The notes below the pieces were generated by a model, which saw nothing but the letters and a program-made list of their open reading frames with translations, did not search any database and had not been told where the DNA came from. A stretch of DNA of 64,000 nucleotides from Hymenobacter piscis (lineage in GTDB: Bacteria > Bacteroidota > Bacteroidia > Cytophagales > Hymenobacteraceae): assembly GCF_018760735.1 (NCBI RefSeq), contig NZ_JAHHZN010000003.1, positions 124,001 through 188,000 of the forward strand, written 5' to 3'. The stretch's first letter is position 1. Every line of letters begins with the position of its first letter. A program made the position numbers and the translations under genes. Positions 51,396 through 61,768 of this stretch are shown here, piece by piece.

Positions 51396-53645
51396 ATGCT
51401 GCTTTCTACACTTACCTGTTTTGGGCGCCGCGGCTGGCTGGGGCTGCTGCTGTTATGGCTGCTGGCCGCCCCGGCCCAAGCCACCCACATTGTGGGGGGC
51501 GAAATGGACCTGCAATACCTTTCCGGCAGCGAGTATCAGCTCACCCTCACACTTTACTTCGACGCCGTAAACGGCCAGCCCGGCGCCCTCGACCCCGATC
51601 TGACGGCCAGCATATTTGAGAAAGGCAGCAACCGGCGAATCCAGGATGTGCTCCTGCCCCTGCTCAGCAACACGCTGGTGCAGTACACCGACCCGGCCTG
51701 CTCCACCTCCTCGCTCGTCACGCGCAAGCTCACCTACACCCGCCCGCTAACCCTGAGCGCGCAGGACTTTGCCAGCCCGGCCGGCTACTACGTGGCCGTG
51801 GAACGCTGCTGCCGCAACAACGGCATCAGCAATATTGTAAACCCGGGCGGGGCAGCCCAAACCTTCTATCTGGAATTTCCGCCCGTAGTGGGCCCGGATG
51901 GCGGGGCTCTGCGCAACTCCACGCCCCGCATTTTCCCGCCCCTGAGCGACTACGCCTGCCGCGGGGAGCTGTTTTACTACGATTTCGGGGGGCAGGATGC
52001 CGACGGGGATTCGCTGGTCTACGACCTGGTGACGCCGCTCAACGGCTTCTCATCAACCGCCGTGCCCAAGCCGGACGTGGCCTTTCCCGCCCCCTACCCG
52101 CCCATTACCTGGAGTCCGGGCCTGAGCGCCACCAACCAGATTCCGGGCGCGCCCACCCTGTCCATCGGCCGGCTGTCGGGGCGCCTGGAGGTGCGGCCCA
52201 CCCAGCTGGGCCTGTTCGTATTCGGGGTGCGCTGTACCGAGTACCGCCGGGGCGTACGCCTGGGCGAAGCCCGCCGCGACTTCCAGCTCAAGGTCATCAA
52301 CTGCCCCACCAACGCCCGGCCGAAGGTGCTCATGCAGCTGCCCGGCACCAAAACCGCCTACCAGCCGGGCCGCGACACGCTGCGCCTCACGCCGGGCCCC
52401 AACCGCTGCCTCACGCTACGGTTCACCGACCCTGATCCGGCCTCGGCCCTGACGTTCTCGCTGCGCCCGGTCAATTTCTCGGCCCCGCTGCCCACGCTCA
52501 GCGTGCTGAAGGGCACCGTGCGCACGCCCGGGCAGCCGGATACGGTTTCGTCCCAGCTTTGCTTCCCGGAGTGTATCAATACCCGGGGGCAGGTTTTTCT
52601 GCTGGATGTGATTGTGGCCGATAATGGGTGCAGCCTGCCCCAGCGCGATACGGTGCGGGTGGCCTTCACTTCCGTGCCCGCCCCCAACGGCCCGCCCCAG
52701 CTTCGCACCACGGCCGCCCTGCCCCTGCGCGCCCGCGTGGGCGACATCATCACCTTCGACCTGACGGCCACCGACCCCGACAACGACCCGCTGACCCTGA
52801 CCATGGCCGGCCGCGGCTTTGCCCCCGCCGAGCTGGGCGCCAGCCTCACGGTGGGCGCCGGCGGCAACCCGCTTACCGGGCGCTTCCGCTGGCAGGTAGA
52901 TTGCCGGGCCGTGGATACGCCCCGCTACGAGTTTGAGTTTACGGCCGTCGCCACGGGTCCCTGCGATACCCGGCAGGTTGTTACCCTCGTCATCCCGGTT
53001 CAGGTCGATTACGCCAACCAGCCGCCGGCCCTCACGTCGTCATTCCCGCCCGCGTCGCCCGACTCGGTTACGGTTATCCGACTGCCCATCGGGGGCATAT
53101 ACGAGGCCAGTCTCGACGGTCTGGACGCCGATAACGACGCGCTGACGCTTTCGGCGGCCGGCCGGGGCTTCGAGCTGGCCGCGGCGGGCATGACGTTCAC
53201 ACCCCGCAACGGCGCGGGCACGGCGGCCGGCTCCTTCCGCTGGGTAGCCGATTGCGAGGCCGTCCGCCAGCAGGGCCTTGAGGTGACATTCACGCTCCAG
53301 GAAGCCACCTGCCGGCCCCAGCTCCGCACCCGCACCGTGCGCTTTGAGGTCCTGCCGCCCACGGCCGGCCCCTTCCTGCCGCCCAACATTATCACCCCCT
53401 ACCCCAAAGATGGGCTCAACGACGTTTTCACCCTCGATAACGCCCGGAACAATCTGCCGCCGGATTTCTGCGATGCCCGCTTTGCCAACCTCCGGGTTTT
53501 CACACGCTGGGGCAACCAGGTATACCACACCACCAACCGCAGTTTCCGCTGGGACGGCGGCGGGCTGCCGGCCGGCCCCTACTTCTATCTCATCGAATTC
53601 ACCAACGGCCAGAAGTACCGCGGCGCCATCACCATCGCCAATTAA
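51396..53645 (+). CDS. large surface protein with gliding-motility-associated (T9SS type B) C-terminal domain
   Basis: 749 aa from ATG 51396 (signal peptide 'MLLSTLTCFGRRGWLGLLLL' to AQA). The body is a series of beta-sandwich repeats: 'FGGQDADGDSLVYDLV', 'LTLRFTDPDPASALTFSL', 'FDLTATDPDNDPLTLTM', 'DGLDADNDALTLSAAGRGF'; D.D.D.L repeats resemble Ca-binding cadherin-like or PKD-type surface domains. Many Cys are spaced along it. The C-terminus is 'PPNIITPYPKDGLNDVFTLDN', 'NLRVFTRWGNQVYHTTNRSFRWDGGGLPAGPYFYLIEFTNGQKYRGAITI', the gliding motility-associated (type B) CTD. So it is a T9SS-exported adhesin-like protein. Ligand unknown. The frame from 51279 is rejected by the signal peptide. Confidence 0.92.
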   Translation: MLLSTLTCFGRRGWLGLLLLWLLAAPAQATHIVGGEMDLQYLSGSEYQLTLTLYFDAVNGQPGALDPDLTASIFEKGSNRRIQDVLLPLLSNTLVQYTDPACSTSSLVTRKLTYTRPLTLSAQDFASPAGYYVAVERCCRNNGISNIVNPGGAAQTFYLEFPPVVGPDGGALRNSTPRIFPPLSDYACRGELFYYDFGGQDADGDSLVYDLVTPLNGFSSTAVPKPDVAFPAPYPPITWSPGLSATNQIPGAPTLSIGRLSGRLEVRPTQLGLFVFGVRCTEYRRGVRLGEARRDFQLKVINCPTNARPKVLMQLPGTKTAYQPGRDTLRLTPGPNRCLTLRFTDPDPASALTFSLRPVNFSAPLPTLSVLKGTVRTPGQPDTVSSQLCFPECINTRGQVFLLDVIVADNGCSLPQRDTVRVAFTSVPAPNGPPQLRTTAALPLRARVGDIITFDLTATDPDNDPLTLTMAGRGFAPAELGASLTVGAGGNPLTGRFRWQVDCRAVDTPRYEFEFTAVATGPCDTRQVVTLVIPVQVDYANQPPALTSSFPPASPDSVTVIRLPIGGIYEASLDGLDADNDALTLSAAGRGFELAAAGMTFTPRNGAGTAAGSFRWVADCEAVRQQGLEVTFTLQEATCRPQLRTRTVRFEVLPPTAGPFLPPNIITPYPKDGLNDVFTLDNARNNLPPDFCDARFANLRVFTRWGNQVYHTTNRSFRWDGGGLPAGPYFYLIEFTNGQKYRGAITIAN

Positions 53646-53713
53646 GATGCGTGATTGAGTGAAACAGAGAATGAGTGATCCTGCGCCCGCTACTGCCGGC
53701 CGCTGACCCTCAA

Positions 53714-53747
53714 AAACGCCCCTGACAACTGCATGTCAGGGGCGTTT
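53714..53747. terminator. bidirectional terminator
   Basis: AAACGCCCCTGACA / TGTCAGGGGCGTTT, between the surface protein gene and the convergent oxidase subunit gene. Confidence 0.88.
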
Positions 53748-53828
53748 GGATGTATTCAGGACGTTGACTTAAAAGAAGTGCAAATGGTTGCGCCCGGCGC
53801 CCTCATTGCTCGCTTCACTCATTCAGCG

Positions 53829-54473
53829 CTAGTACAGAAACAGAAAAGCCGCGAACAGGGCTATCCAGAGGCCGTCGATGAAGTGCCAGTACAAGGTAAT
53901 CATGCGCAGCTGCAGGCGGCGGTAGGGGTTGCGGATGAACACCAGACTGCGCACTGCGTCGCGGGCGGCATAGTGGGTGCGCAGCAGCAGCGTGAGCAGA
54001 AACAGCATGCCCCCCAGCAGGTGGGCCACGTGCAGGGCCGAAATCAGGTAGACAAACGTGCCGCTCGACTCCCCGTTGAAGAATACACCCTGGGCCATGA
54101 GCTCCCGCCAGCCCAGCAGCTGCAGACCGGCAAATACGCTACTCAGCAGCAGCGTGGCGCCCAAACAGCGGCGCAGCGTAAGCAGGTCGTCCTGCTCATA
54201 GAGGCGGCGGGCCTGGGCAATAACGTAGCTGCTGATCAGCAGCACGATGGTACTCAGCGAGAAGAACCGGGGCAGCGGATAGTTGCCGGTGGGCATTTCG
54301 GCCCGGAACCGGGTGTAAGCGTAGGCCCCGACCAATACCACAAACAGCACCGTGACGCCGGCCAGGCCCGCGTAGAGCATCATCAGCAGCGGGGGCACAC
54401 GCTCCATGCGCTGCAGGGAAGAGGCCGGGCGGTTGGAGCCTACTTTATTAGAACGGTTGGGGTCGGGAGTCAT
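53829..54473 (-). CDS. cytochrome c oxidase subunit III family protein
   Basis: 214 aa from ATG 54473 (MTPDPNRSNKV); the upstream codons to 54512 are less likely. Five membrane helices (about 27-48, 63-81, 95-116, 132-158, 187-210), fewer than the seven of canonical COX3, as in bacterial short subunit III. Conserved blocks: 'SSYVIAQARRLYEQD', 'FVYLISALHVAHLLGGMLFLL' and 'YWHFIDGLWIALF'. It would assist a haem-copper oxidase; the other subunits are not in the window, so this is an orphan copy. Convergent with the surface protein gene. Confidence 0.88.
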   Translation of the reverse strand: MTPDPNRSNKVGSNRPASSLQRMERVPPLLMMLYAGLAGVTVLFVVLVGAYAYTRFRAEMPTGNYPLPRFFSLSTIVLLISSYVIAQARRLYEQDDLLTLRRCLGATLLLSSVFAGLQLLGWRELMAQGVFFNGESSGTFVYLISALHVAHLLGGMLFLLTLLLRTHYAARDAVRSLVFIRNPYRRLQLRMITLYWHFIDGLWIALFAAFLFLY

Positions 54474-54675
54474 GGGGCGGGAAACGGAACTGCGTGCGTA
54501 ATGGCAAACCAATCAACAGCCCTTTAGTTCCGGTCCGGCGGGACAAACGTGGGGCCAGGGGCCTTCCAGCAAGATACGTAAAAATGCCCCCGGAGCACGT
54601 ACGATTTTCGGCCCAATCCGGCCGGTTTTCGCGCGTATCCTGAGGGCATTGGCACGTATTGAGGCCGGGGTTGCC

Positions 54676-55017
54676 TCACTTGAAAAAGGAGCCTATCTTA
54701 CCCAGAACGGCATTGAGCGTGATTTTGGGCGAGCGGCCGGTACCGAACGTGACGTAGGTTTTGCCGGCCACCCGCAGCTCCAGCACCAGGCCCAGCTGGT
54801 GGGCCAGCCCGTTGAGCTGCTGCATGGGGTCGGGGGCGGAGCGGTCCTTGGGTTTGGGTGGGGCGTTGGGGTCCTTGGGCGGGCCGCTGGTGAGTTTGTC
54901 GAGCACGCGCTGGCTGGGCAGGTTGATGATCAGGTAGCCGCCCGCGCCCGCCACCTGAATATCGTCGCCGTCGAAGGTGATGACCAGCCGCGCTTCAATA
55001 TCGAGGCCGCTAGCCAA
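54676..55017 (-). CDS. hypothetical protein, second part of a frameshifted or overlapping pair
   Basis: Frame begins at a TTG (55017) overlapping the stop of the upstream ORF by 8 nt. 113 aa: 'LVITFDGDDIQVAGAGGYLIINLPSQRVLDKL', a Pro/Lys-rich linker, 'QLNGLAHQLGLVLELRVAGKTYVTFGTG'. The sequence reads on smoothly from the upstream ORF, and removal of one G from the G4 tract at 55018-55021 would join both frames into one 188-residue protein. So either a real overlapping pair with a poor start, or one gene with an indel. Confidence 0.6.
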   Translation of the reverse strand: MASGLDIEARLVITFDGDDIQVAGAGGYLIINLPSQRVLDKLTSGPPKDPNAPPKPKDRSAPDPMQQLNGLAHQLGLVLELRVAGKTYVTFGTGRSPKITLNAVLGKIGSFFK

Positions 55018-55243
55018 GGGGCGCGGGGTTGGCCGGGGGCAGGGCGCCGGAAGGTGGGTTTTCGCCCCGGGTGCGGATGCGCAGGGAGCCGTTCAGCCGC
55101 CAGGTGGTGGGCGTAGCCGCGTTCTGGGGGTTAGGCACCTGCAGTTCCATCTGCTCAAAGTTCAGGGCCAGCTCCACCCCGCCCGAAAGCTTGGAGAGCA
55201 GGGAAGCGGCCGTATCGGCCCAGGAAGTAGGTTGTTCAGGCAT
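55010..55243 (-). CDS. hypothetical protein, first part of the pair, heptamer repeat before start
   Basis: 77 aa: 'TSWADTAASLLSKLSGGVELALNFEQMELQVPNPQNAATPTTWRLNGSLRIR', then a Gly/Pro/Ala linker and stop. ATG at 55243 lies 3 nt from an eight-copy GTGAGTA array (55247-55302), which would be in its leader. Together with the ORF at 54676 it looks like one small beta-strand-rich cytoplasmic protein split by a one-base change. No family recognised. Confidence 0.6.
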   Translation of the reverse strand: MPEQPTSWADTAASLLSKLSGGVELALNFEQMELQVPNPQNAATPTTWRLNGSLRIRTRGENPPSGALPPANPAPLG

Positions 55244-55246
55244 GAG

Positions 55247-55302
55247 GTGAGTAGTGAGTAGTGAGTAGTGAGTAGTGAGTAGTGAGTAGTGAGTAGTGAG
55301 TA
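55247..55302 (-). repeat. (GTGAGTA)8 heptanucleotide tandem repeat
   Basis: Eight perfect contiguous copies (56 bp) next to the ATG at 55243; a TAACTTGG promoter-like box lies beyond at 55322-55329 on the minus strand. Copy number changes would alter the leader length. Confidence 0.92.
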
Positions 55303-55453
55303 GGCAAACGCCGGAGCGCGCCCCAAGTTACACGATCAGGCTGGCAAGGCTTTTGCCGAAGCCCTGATCCGCGATTCGCGCAGCCGGCAGAACCCAATAT
55401 AGTTCAGCTTGCGTATGCAGGTTTCCCGGCTAATCTCCCGCTTTTCTTTTTCT

Positions 55454-56251
55454 ATGCGCCCACTTGTTTCCTCCCTGGTTTGGCTGTCCGGCACGTTGCT
55501 GGCCCCGGCCCTTATGGCCCAGACGCCCCCCGACACCGCCGCCGACTGCCCCCACCCCTTCGGCCTCTACGACAACACCGAGCTGGTGTACCAGCGCCAG
55601 GACGAGCGGGGCAAACTCCTGGGCACCCTCCGCCAGCGGGTGGTGAACCTGGGCTCGGAGCAAAACAAGAAGCAGACGCTCACCACCAACACGGTGCTGC
55701 TGAAAAGTGGCAGCTACAACGCCAAAAACCGCCTGCTCTACCTGCGCGACCTCACTTTCCGCTGCCGCCGCGACACGGCCTTTACCGATGGCCTCGCCCA
55801 GCTCAACCCCGAGCAGCTCAGCTCCTTCCGGGACCGGATTCTGACGTATTCGCCCACGCCCCTGGCCTGGCCCAACCAGCCTACCGTCGGCTCGGAGCTG
55901 CCCGACGGCGGTATTTCGGTGGATGTGCGCAGCTCGGCCGTGCACATTGCGGAAGTGTACGCCAAGGTGCAGAAACGTAAGGTTACCGGCCAGGAGTCCA
56001 TCACCACCCCGGCCGGCACGTTTGCCTGCTTTAAGGTAGAAGCTGAGCAGGAAAGCGCCACCGTGGCCCGCGCCGACATGGTGCTGCGCACTACCACGCG
56101 ACTAGTGGATTACTACTCCCCGGCCGTGGGCCTGGTCCGGACGGAGCTCTACGATAAGAAGGGCCGCCTGACCGAAGTGCGCCTGCTGACGGCCATCAAC
56201 AAGGGCGGCCAGACGGTGGACAAAGTGAAGTACAAGGTCAAAAAATCGTAA
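55454..56251 (+). CDS. secreted TapB/DUF3108-like protein
   Basis: 265 aa from ATG 55454 (signal peptide MRPLVSSLVWLSGTLLAPAL ... AQ). The mature part begins with 'DCPHPFGLYDNTELVYQRQDERGKLLGTLRQRVVNLG', then beta-strand repeats, 'AEVYAKVQKRKVTGQESITTPAGTFACFKVEAEQES', 'STTTRLVDYYSPAVGLVRTELYDKKGRLTEVRLLT'-type end (read by eye). The 'TPAGTF.C.K.....' and 'YY....GLVR.E......G.......L' pattern fits the DUF3108/TapB group of secreted beta proteins. Function unknown. Followed after 46 nt by the DUF4920 gene on the same strand, perhaps an operon. Confidence 0.78.
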   Translation: MRPLVSSLVWLSGTLLAPALMAQTPPDTAADCPHPFGLYDNTELVYQRQDERGKLLGTLRQRVVNLGSEQNKKQTLTTNTVLLKSGSYNAKNRLLYLRDLTFRCRRDTAFTDGLAQLNPEQLSSFRDRILTYSPTPLAWPNQPTVGSELPDGGISVDVRSSAVHIAEVYAKVQKRKVTGQESITTPAGTFACFKVEAEQESATVARADMVLRTTTRLVDYYSPAVGLVRTELYDKKGRLTEVRLLTAINKGGQTVDKVKYKVKKS

Positions 56252-56297
56252 GTTCAGGGCGAATAAGAGGGCTACGGTGGCCCCCGTTTCTTCTGCT

Positions 56298-56801
56298 ATG
56301 CGCTTTCCCGCCTTTCTGCCGGCCTTCGTGGTATTGCTGGCCGCCTGCCAGCCCCAGGCTGATACTGCCGCCACCGCCGCTTCGGCCCCCACTCAGCCCG
56401 CCCCACTCACCGGCCCGACTTACGGGGCGTCCATCACCAGCGAAGGCGCTCAGCCAATATCAGCCCTGAGCACGCTACTCGGCACCCGGGATTCGGCCCA
56501 GGTAAAGCTGGTGGGCAAGGCCGAGGCCGTGTGCCAGGCCAAGGGCTGCTGGCTGACCATGAAAACGCCCGACGGCCAGCAGATGCGCGTGCGGTTCAAG
56601 GACTACGCCTTCTTCGTGCCCAAGGACATCAGCGGCCAGACGGTGGTCATCAACGGCTGGGCCCACCGCGAAACCGTGCCCGTTGCCGATTTGCAGCACT
56701 ACGCGAAGGACGCCGGCAAATCCGCCGCCGACATAGCCGCCATCACCGAGCCCCAGCAGCAGCTCAACTTTGAGGCCGATGGCGTTATGGTGGTGAAGTA
56801 G
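56298..56801 (+). CDS. DUF4920 domain-containing lipoprotein
   Basis: 167 aa from ATG 56298 with lipobox LAAC (Cys about 17). DUF4920 core: 'YGASITSEGAQPISALSTLLGTRDSAQVKLVGKAEAVCQAKGCWLTM', 'RVRFKDYAFFVPKDISGQTVVINGWAHRETVPVADLQHYAKDAGKSAADIAAITEP', 'FEADGVMVV'. The two Cys in AVCQAKGCW are a hallmark of the family, whose role is unknown but often linked with envelope or copper/redox proteins. Probably an outer-membrane lipoprotein. Ends at a perfect palindrome before ligA. Confidence 0.9.
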   Translation: MRFPAFLPAFVVLLAACQPQADTAATAASAPTQPAPLTGPTYGASITSEGAQPISALSTLLGTRDSAQVKLVGKAEAVCQAKGCWLTMKTPDGQQMRVRFKDYAFFVPKDISGQTVVINGWAHRETVPVADLQHYAKDAGKSAADIAAITEPQQQLNFEADGVMVVK

Positions 56802-56813
56802 GTCCGGTAGAAG

Positions 56814-59053
<2,240 letters not shown>

Positions 59054-59163
59054 GTAAAGACGCGACCCTTCGCGTCTCTTCGTTGCTGATATTGTGCAGA
59101 CCACCAGTTACAGAGTGGCGCCAGTTGCTCGACGGCGAGACGCGAAGGGTCGCATCTCTACCT
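59054..59163. repeat. palindromic repeat, family GTAGAGACGC (copy 3)
   Basis: Left GTAAAGACGCGACCCTTCGC... begins right after the ligA stop; right ...GCGAAGGGTCGCATCTCTAC is complementary with two or three changes. The 50 nt between contain CGTTG-type ends like copy 1. Confidence 0.82.
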
Positions 59164-59243
59164 CGTTTCGGCGGGCGTTGCAACGTATCCAACCGGCTAC
59201 GCGTCCATTCAATATCCCCTTCTCACTTCTTGACCAATACGTT

Positions 59244-59696
59244 ATGAAACGTTTCCTGCTCGCCGGTGCCTGCACTCTGATTTCCGTAGCCGCGGCTGCC
59301 CAATCGACCAATATAGTCCGGGAAACAAAGGTAGAACGGGCTATGACCAACGGCAGCCCTGGCTTCGTTGATACCGGGGCCGTTAGCAATCCGACCGTGC
59401 CCGTTACGCCGGTGGCGGAGGTGAAGAAAACCCTGGCCCAGCCCAACGTGGTGCTGCTCGATGTGCGCACGCCCGAGGAATACGCCACCGGCCATTTGCC
59501 CGGCGCCGGTAACCTCAACTTCCGCGCCCCGGATGTGGCCGAGCAGCTTCAAAAACTCGACCCCAACAAAACCTACGTGGTGTACTGCGCCAGCGGCAAC
59601 CGCAGCAACAAAACGGCCGTGCTCATGCAGGAGAAAGGCTTCCAGCACGTGGTAAATGCCGGCGCCTATAAGGATTTGAAGGACGACATCAAGTAG
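59244..59696 (+). CDS. secreted rhodanese-like domain protein
   Basis: 150 aa from ATG 59244 (signal peptide MKRFLLAGACTLISVAAAAQ). One rhodanese domain (about 55-150) with 'LLDVRTPEEYATGHLPGAGNLNF' and active-site Cys in 'YVVYCASGNRSNKTA', the sulfur-acceptor loop CASGNR. Sulfurtransferase or sulfide/redox role in the periplasm; acceptor unknown. The longer frame from 59094 runs through the palindrome and is rejected. Convergent with the deacetylase gene. Confidence 0.88.
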   Translation: MKRFLLAGACTLISVAAAAQSTNIVRETKVERAMTNGSPGFVDTGAVSNPTVPVTPVAEVKKTLAQPNVVLLDVRTPEEYATGHLPGAGNLNFRAPDVAEQLQKLDPNKTYVVYCASGNRSNKTAVLMQEKGFQHVVNAGAYKDLKDDIK

Positions 59697-59706
59697 GGTT
59701 TAAACG

Positions 59707-59807
59707 AAGCCCCGCCTGTCATCCTGAGCGGAGCGAAGGACCTTATATCACCAGTAGATCAGGTGGCATAAGGTCCTTCGCTCCGCTCAGGATGACAGGC
59801 GGGGCTT
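59707..59807. repeat. palindromic repeat, family TGTCATCCTGAGC (copy 2, perfect)
   Basis: 40-bp perfectly complementary arms (59707-59746 and 59768-59807) around 21 nt, between the convergent rhodanese and deacetylase genes. Can act as a bidirectional terminator. Confidence 0.9.
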
Positions 59808-59832
59808 TGGCTTTCTCGGTATCTGCCTGCGG

Positions 59833-60768
59833 CTAGAAGCTCTGGACCATGCTGTTGTGCAGGGTGCGGGGGCTCCAGTAGCCGCTGGCGATGATGCGGC
59901 GGATGGTAAAGAGCGGATCCTGCTGGTCGCGCTTTTCGGCCAGGATGAAGGCCGCGTCCATGCCGCGCTTCTTGAGCTCGGGAATGGCTTCGGGGTTCCA
60001 GAGGCCGAAGGGGTAGGCGAAATAGTTGATTTTCTTGCCCGTAATTTCTTCCAGCTTCTTCGTGGGCTCCTCAATCTGGGTCACCCAGTCCTGGCCTTGG
60101 TACTTTTTCACGTTGTGGTGGTCCCAGGTGTGGGAGCCGATGACGTTGCCCTCGTCGGAGAGCTGCTTGACCTGCGCCTTGCTCATGTAGTTGGGGCGGC
60201 CCAGGCTCACGGTCATGATGAAGTACACAGCCTTGAAACCGTACTTATCGAGGGTGGGGCGGGCCACGGTGAACTGGTCGAGGTCGGTGTCGTCGAAGGT
60301 CAGCATCACGGGCTTGCTGGGCAGTGTGGCGCCGGTGGTGAGGTAGGCGTAGAGCTGGTCGGGCAGGATGGTATGGTAGCCCGAATCGGCCAGCATCTTG
60401 ATCTGGGCCTTGAACTGCTCCACGGGCACGATGTAGTCCTTGGCCCCTTTCGAATCCTTGGCGCGCCAGTCGCGGATCTGGTGGTAGCACAGAATGGGCA
60501 CCTGCGGACGGGCCGTGATGGTAGCCGCGTCGGCGCGCTGACTGGCCGGAATGGTAGCCGGGCTGCCGGCATTGTTTACGGTAGCACCCGTGGCGGTGCC
60601 GGCGGTGGTGGTTTCGGCGGTTGCGGCCGAATCGGCGGTCAGGGCGGCCGTGGCCGCATTAAGGGCCGTGTTCTCGGAAGCGGCGGCAGTTTTGGCGTCG
60701 TTGCAGGCGGGCAGCACGGCCAGGGTTGCCAGCGCGGCGGCCAGCAGGGGGTACTTCGGAAAATTCAT
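59833..60768 (-). CDS. polysaccharide deacetylase family lipoprotein
   Basis: 311 aa from ATG 60768 with lipobox LPAC (Cys about 21) and an Ala/Thr-rich linker (about 24-80). NodB domain (about 90-300): 'PILCYHQIRDWRAKDS', 'PVMLTFDDTDLDQF' with the metal-binding Asp, 'VIGSHTWDHHNVKK' with His residues, 'YFAYPFGLWNPEAIPELKKRG'. Likely deacetylates peptidoglycan or an exopolysaccharide. Anchored lipoprotein. Frame to 60876 rejected since the lipoprotein signal starts at 60768. Divergent from dapA, with TATCTTCG and TACTTTTG boxes between. Confidence 0.9.
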   Translation of the reverse strand: MNFPKYPLLAAALATLAVLPACNDAKTAAASENTALNAATAALTADSAATAETTTAGTATGATVNNAGSPATIPASQRADAATITARPQVPILCYHQIRDWRAKDSKGAKDYIVPVEQFKAQIKMLADSGYHTILPDQLYAYLTTGATLPSKPVMLTFDDTDLDQFTVARPTLDKYGFKAVYFIMTVSLGRPNYMSKAQVKQLSDEGNVIGSHTWDHHNVKKYQGQDWVTQIEEPTKKLEEITGKKINYFAYPFGLWNPEAIPELKKRGMDAAFILAEKRDQQDPLFTIRRIIASGYWSPRTLHNSMVQSF

Positions 60769-60846
60769 GGAGGAGGGTAACGCGGCCGGATGCGGGTCCG
60801 GTCGTACTTTTGAAAAATGACGGGCCGACCTTCTGGCCGACGGCAG

Positions 60847-60854
60847 TATCTTCG
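60847..60854 (+). promoter_or_regulatory. -7 box of dapA
   Basis: TATCTTCG, 43 nt before the ATG at 60897; another TACTTTTG at 60805-60812. Confidence 0.4.
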
Positions 60855-60896
60855 CCGCGGGTCTTCCCTCGTACAAATCAACCGCTTATTTCCCGC

Positions 60897-61766
60897 ATGG
60901 ACAAATTCCGTGGCACCGGCGTAGCCCTCGTTACCCCCTTCACCCCCACCCCCGACCGCGCCGTAGACTACCCGGCCCTGCGCCGCCTGATTGATTTCCA
61001 GCTCGAAGGCGGCGTGGACTACCTCGTCATCAACGGCACCACCGCCGAGTCGCCCACCCTCACCACCGCGGAAAAGGCGGAAATCATGCGCGTGGCCCGT
61101 GAGCACACCGCCGGCCGCGTGCCGCTAGTGTACGGCATCGGCGGCAACGACACGGCCGCCCTCGTGCGCACCCTAGAGGCCACCGACTTCACCGGCTACG
61201 ACGCCCTGCTCTCGGCCTCGCCCTACTACAACAAGCCCAGCCAGCGCGGCATTATTGCGCACTACCAGCGCGTGGCCGACGCCTCACCAGTGCCCGTGCT
61301 GCTCTACAACGTGCCCGGCCGCACCAGCTCCAACCTCACGGCCGCCACTACCCTGGAGCTTGCTCAACACCCCAACATCATCGGCATCAAGGAAGCCAGC
61401 GGCAACCTGGAGCAGTGCATTGCCATTGCCGCCGCTAAGCCCGCCGACTTCCTGCTGATTTCCGGTGATGACATGATGACGACCTCGCTCATTAGCTTCG
61501 GAGGCGTGGGCATCATCTCGGTGCTGGCCAATGCCTTCCCCCGCCGCTTCGCCGACATGACCCGCGCCGCCCTGAACGGCGACTTCCCGGCCGCGTCCAA
61601 ACTGCTGTTCGGCTTCACCGAACTGAATCCCCTCATGTATGAGGAAAGCAACCCCGTGGGCGTGAAGGCCGCCCTAGCCGCTCAGGGCCTGTGTTCGGAT
61701 GCCGTACGCCTGCCCCTGCTGGAAGGGTCGGAAGGGTTGAAGGCTCGTATTGGGAAGCTGGTTTAG
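60897..61766 (+). CDS. dapA: 4-hydroxy-tetrahydrodipicolinate synthase
   Basis: 289 aa from ATG 60897; the frame to 60726 is not part of the family. Condenses pyruvate and aspartate semialdehyde in the lysine/DAP pathway. Typical motifs: 'GVALVTPFTPTPDRAVDY', 'INGTTAESPTLTTAEK', 'YNKPSQRGIIAHYQ', the Tyr in 'LLYNVPGRTS' and the Schiff-base Lys in 'IIGIKEASGN', 'LISGDDMMT', 'ISVLANAFP'. dapD is 51 kb away. Followed after 2 nt by a membrane protein gene. Confidence 0.96.
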   Translation: MDKFRGTGVALVTPFTPTPDRAVDYPALRRLIDFQLEGGVDYLVINGTTAESPTLTTAEKAEIMRVAREHTAGRVPLVYGIGGNDTAALVRTLEATDFTGYDALLSASPYYNKPSQRGIIAHYQRVADASPVPVLLYNVPGRTSSNLTAATTLELAQHPNIIGIKEASGNLEQCIAIAAAKPADFLLISGDDMMTTSLISFGGVGIISVLANAFPRRFADMTRAALNGDFPAASKLLFGFTELNPLMYEESNPVGVKAALAAQGLCSDAVRLPLLEGSEGLKARIGKLV

Positions 61767-61768
61767 TT

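Noticed and set aside
53829..54473. complete terminal oxidase operon
   Set aside because: Only subunit III is present; neighbours are not oxidase subunits or assembly factors.
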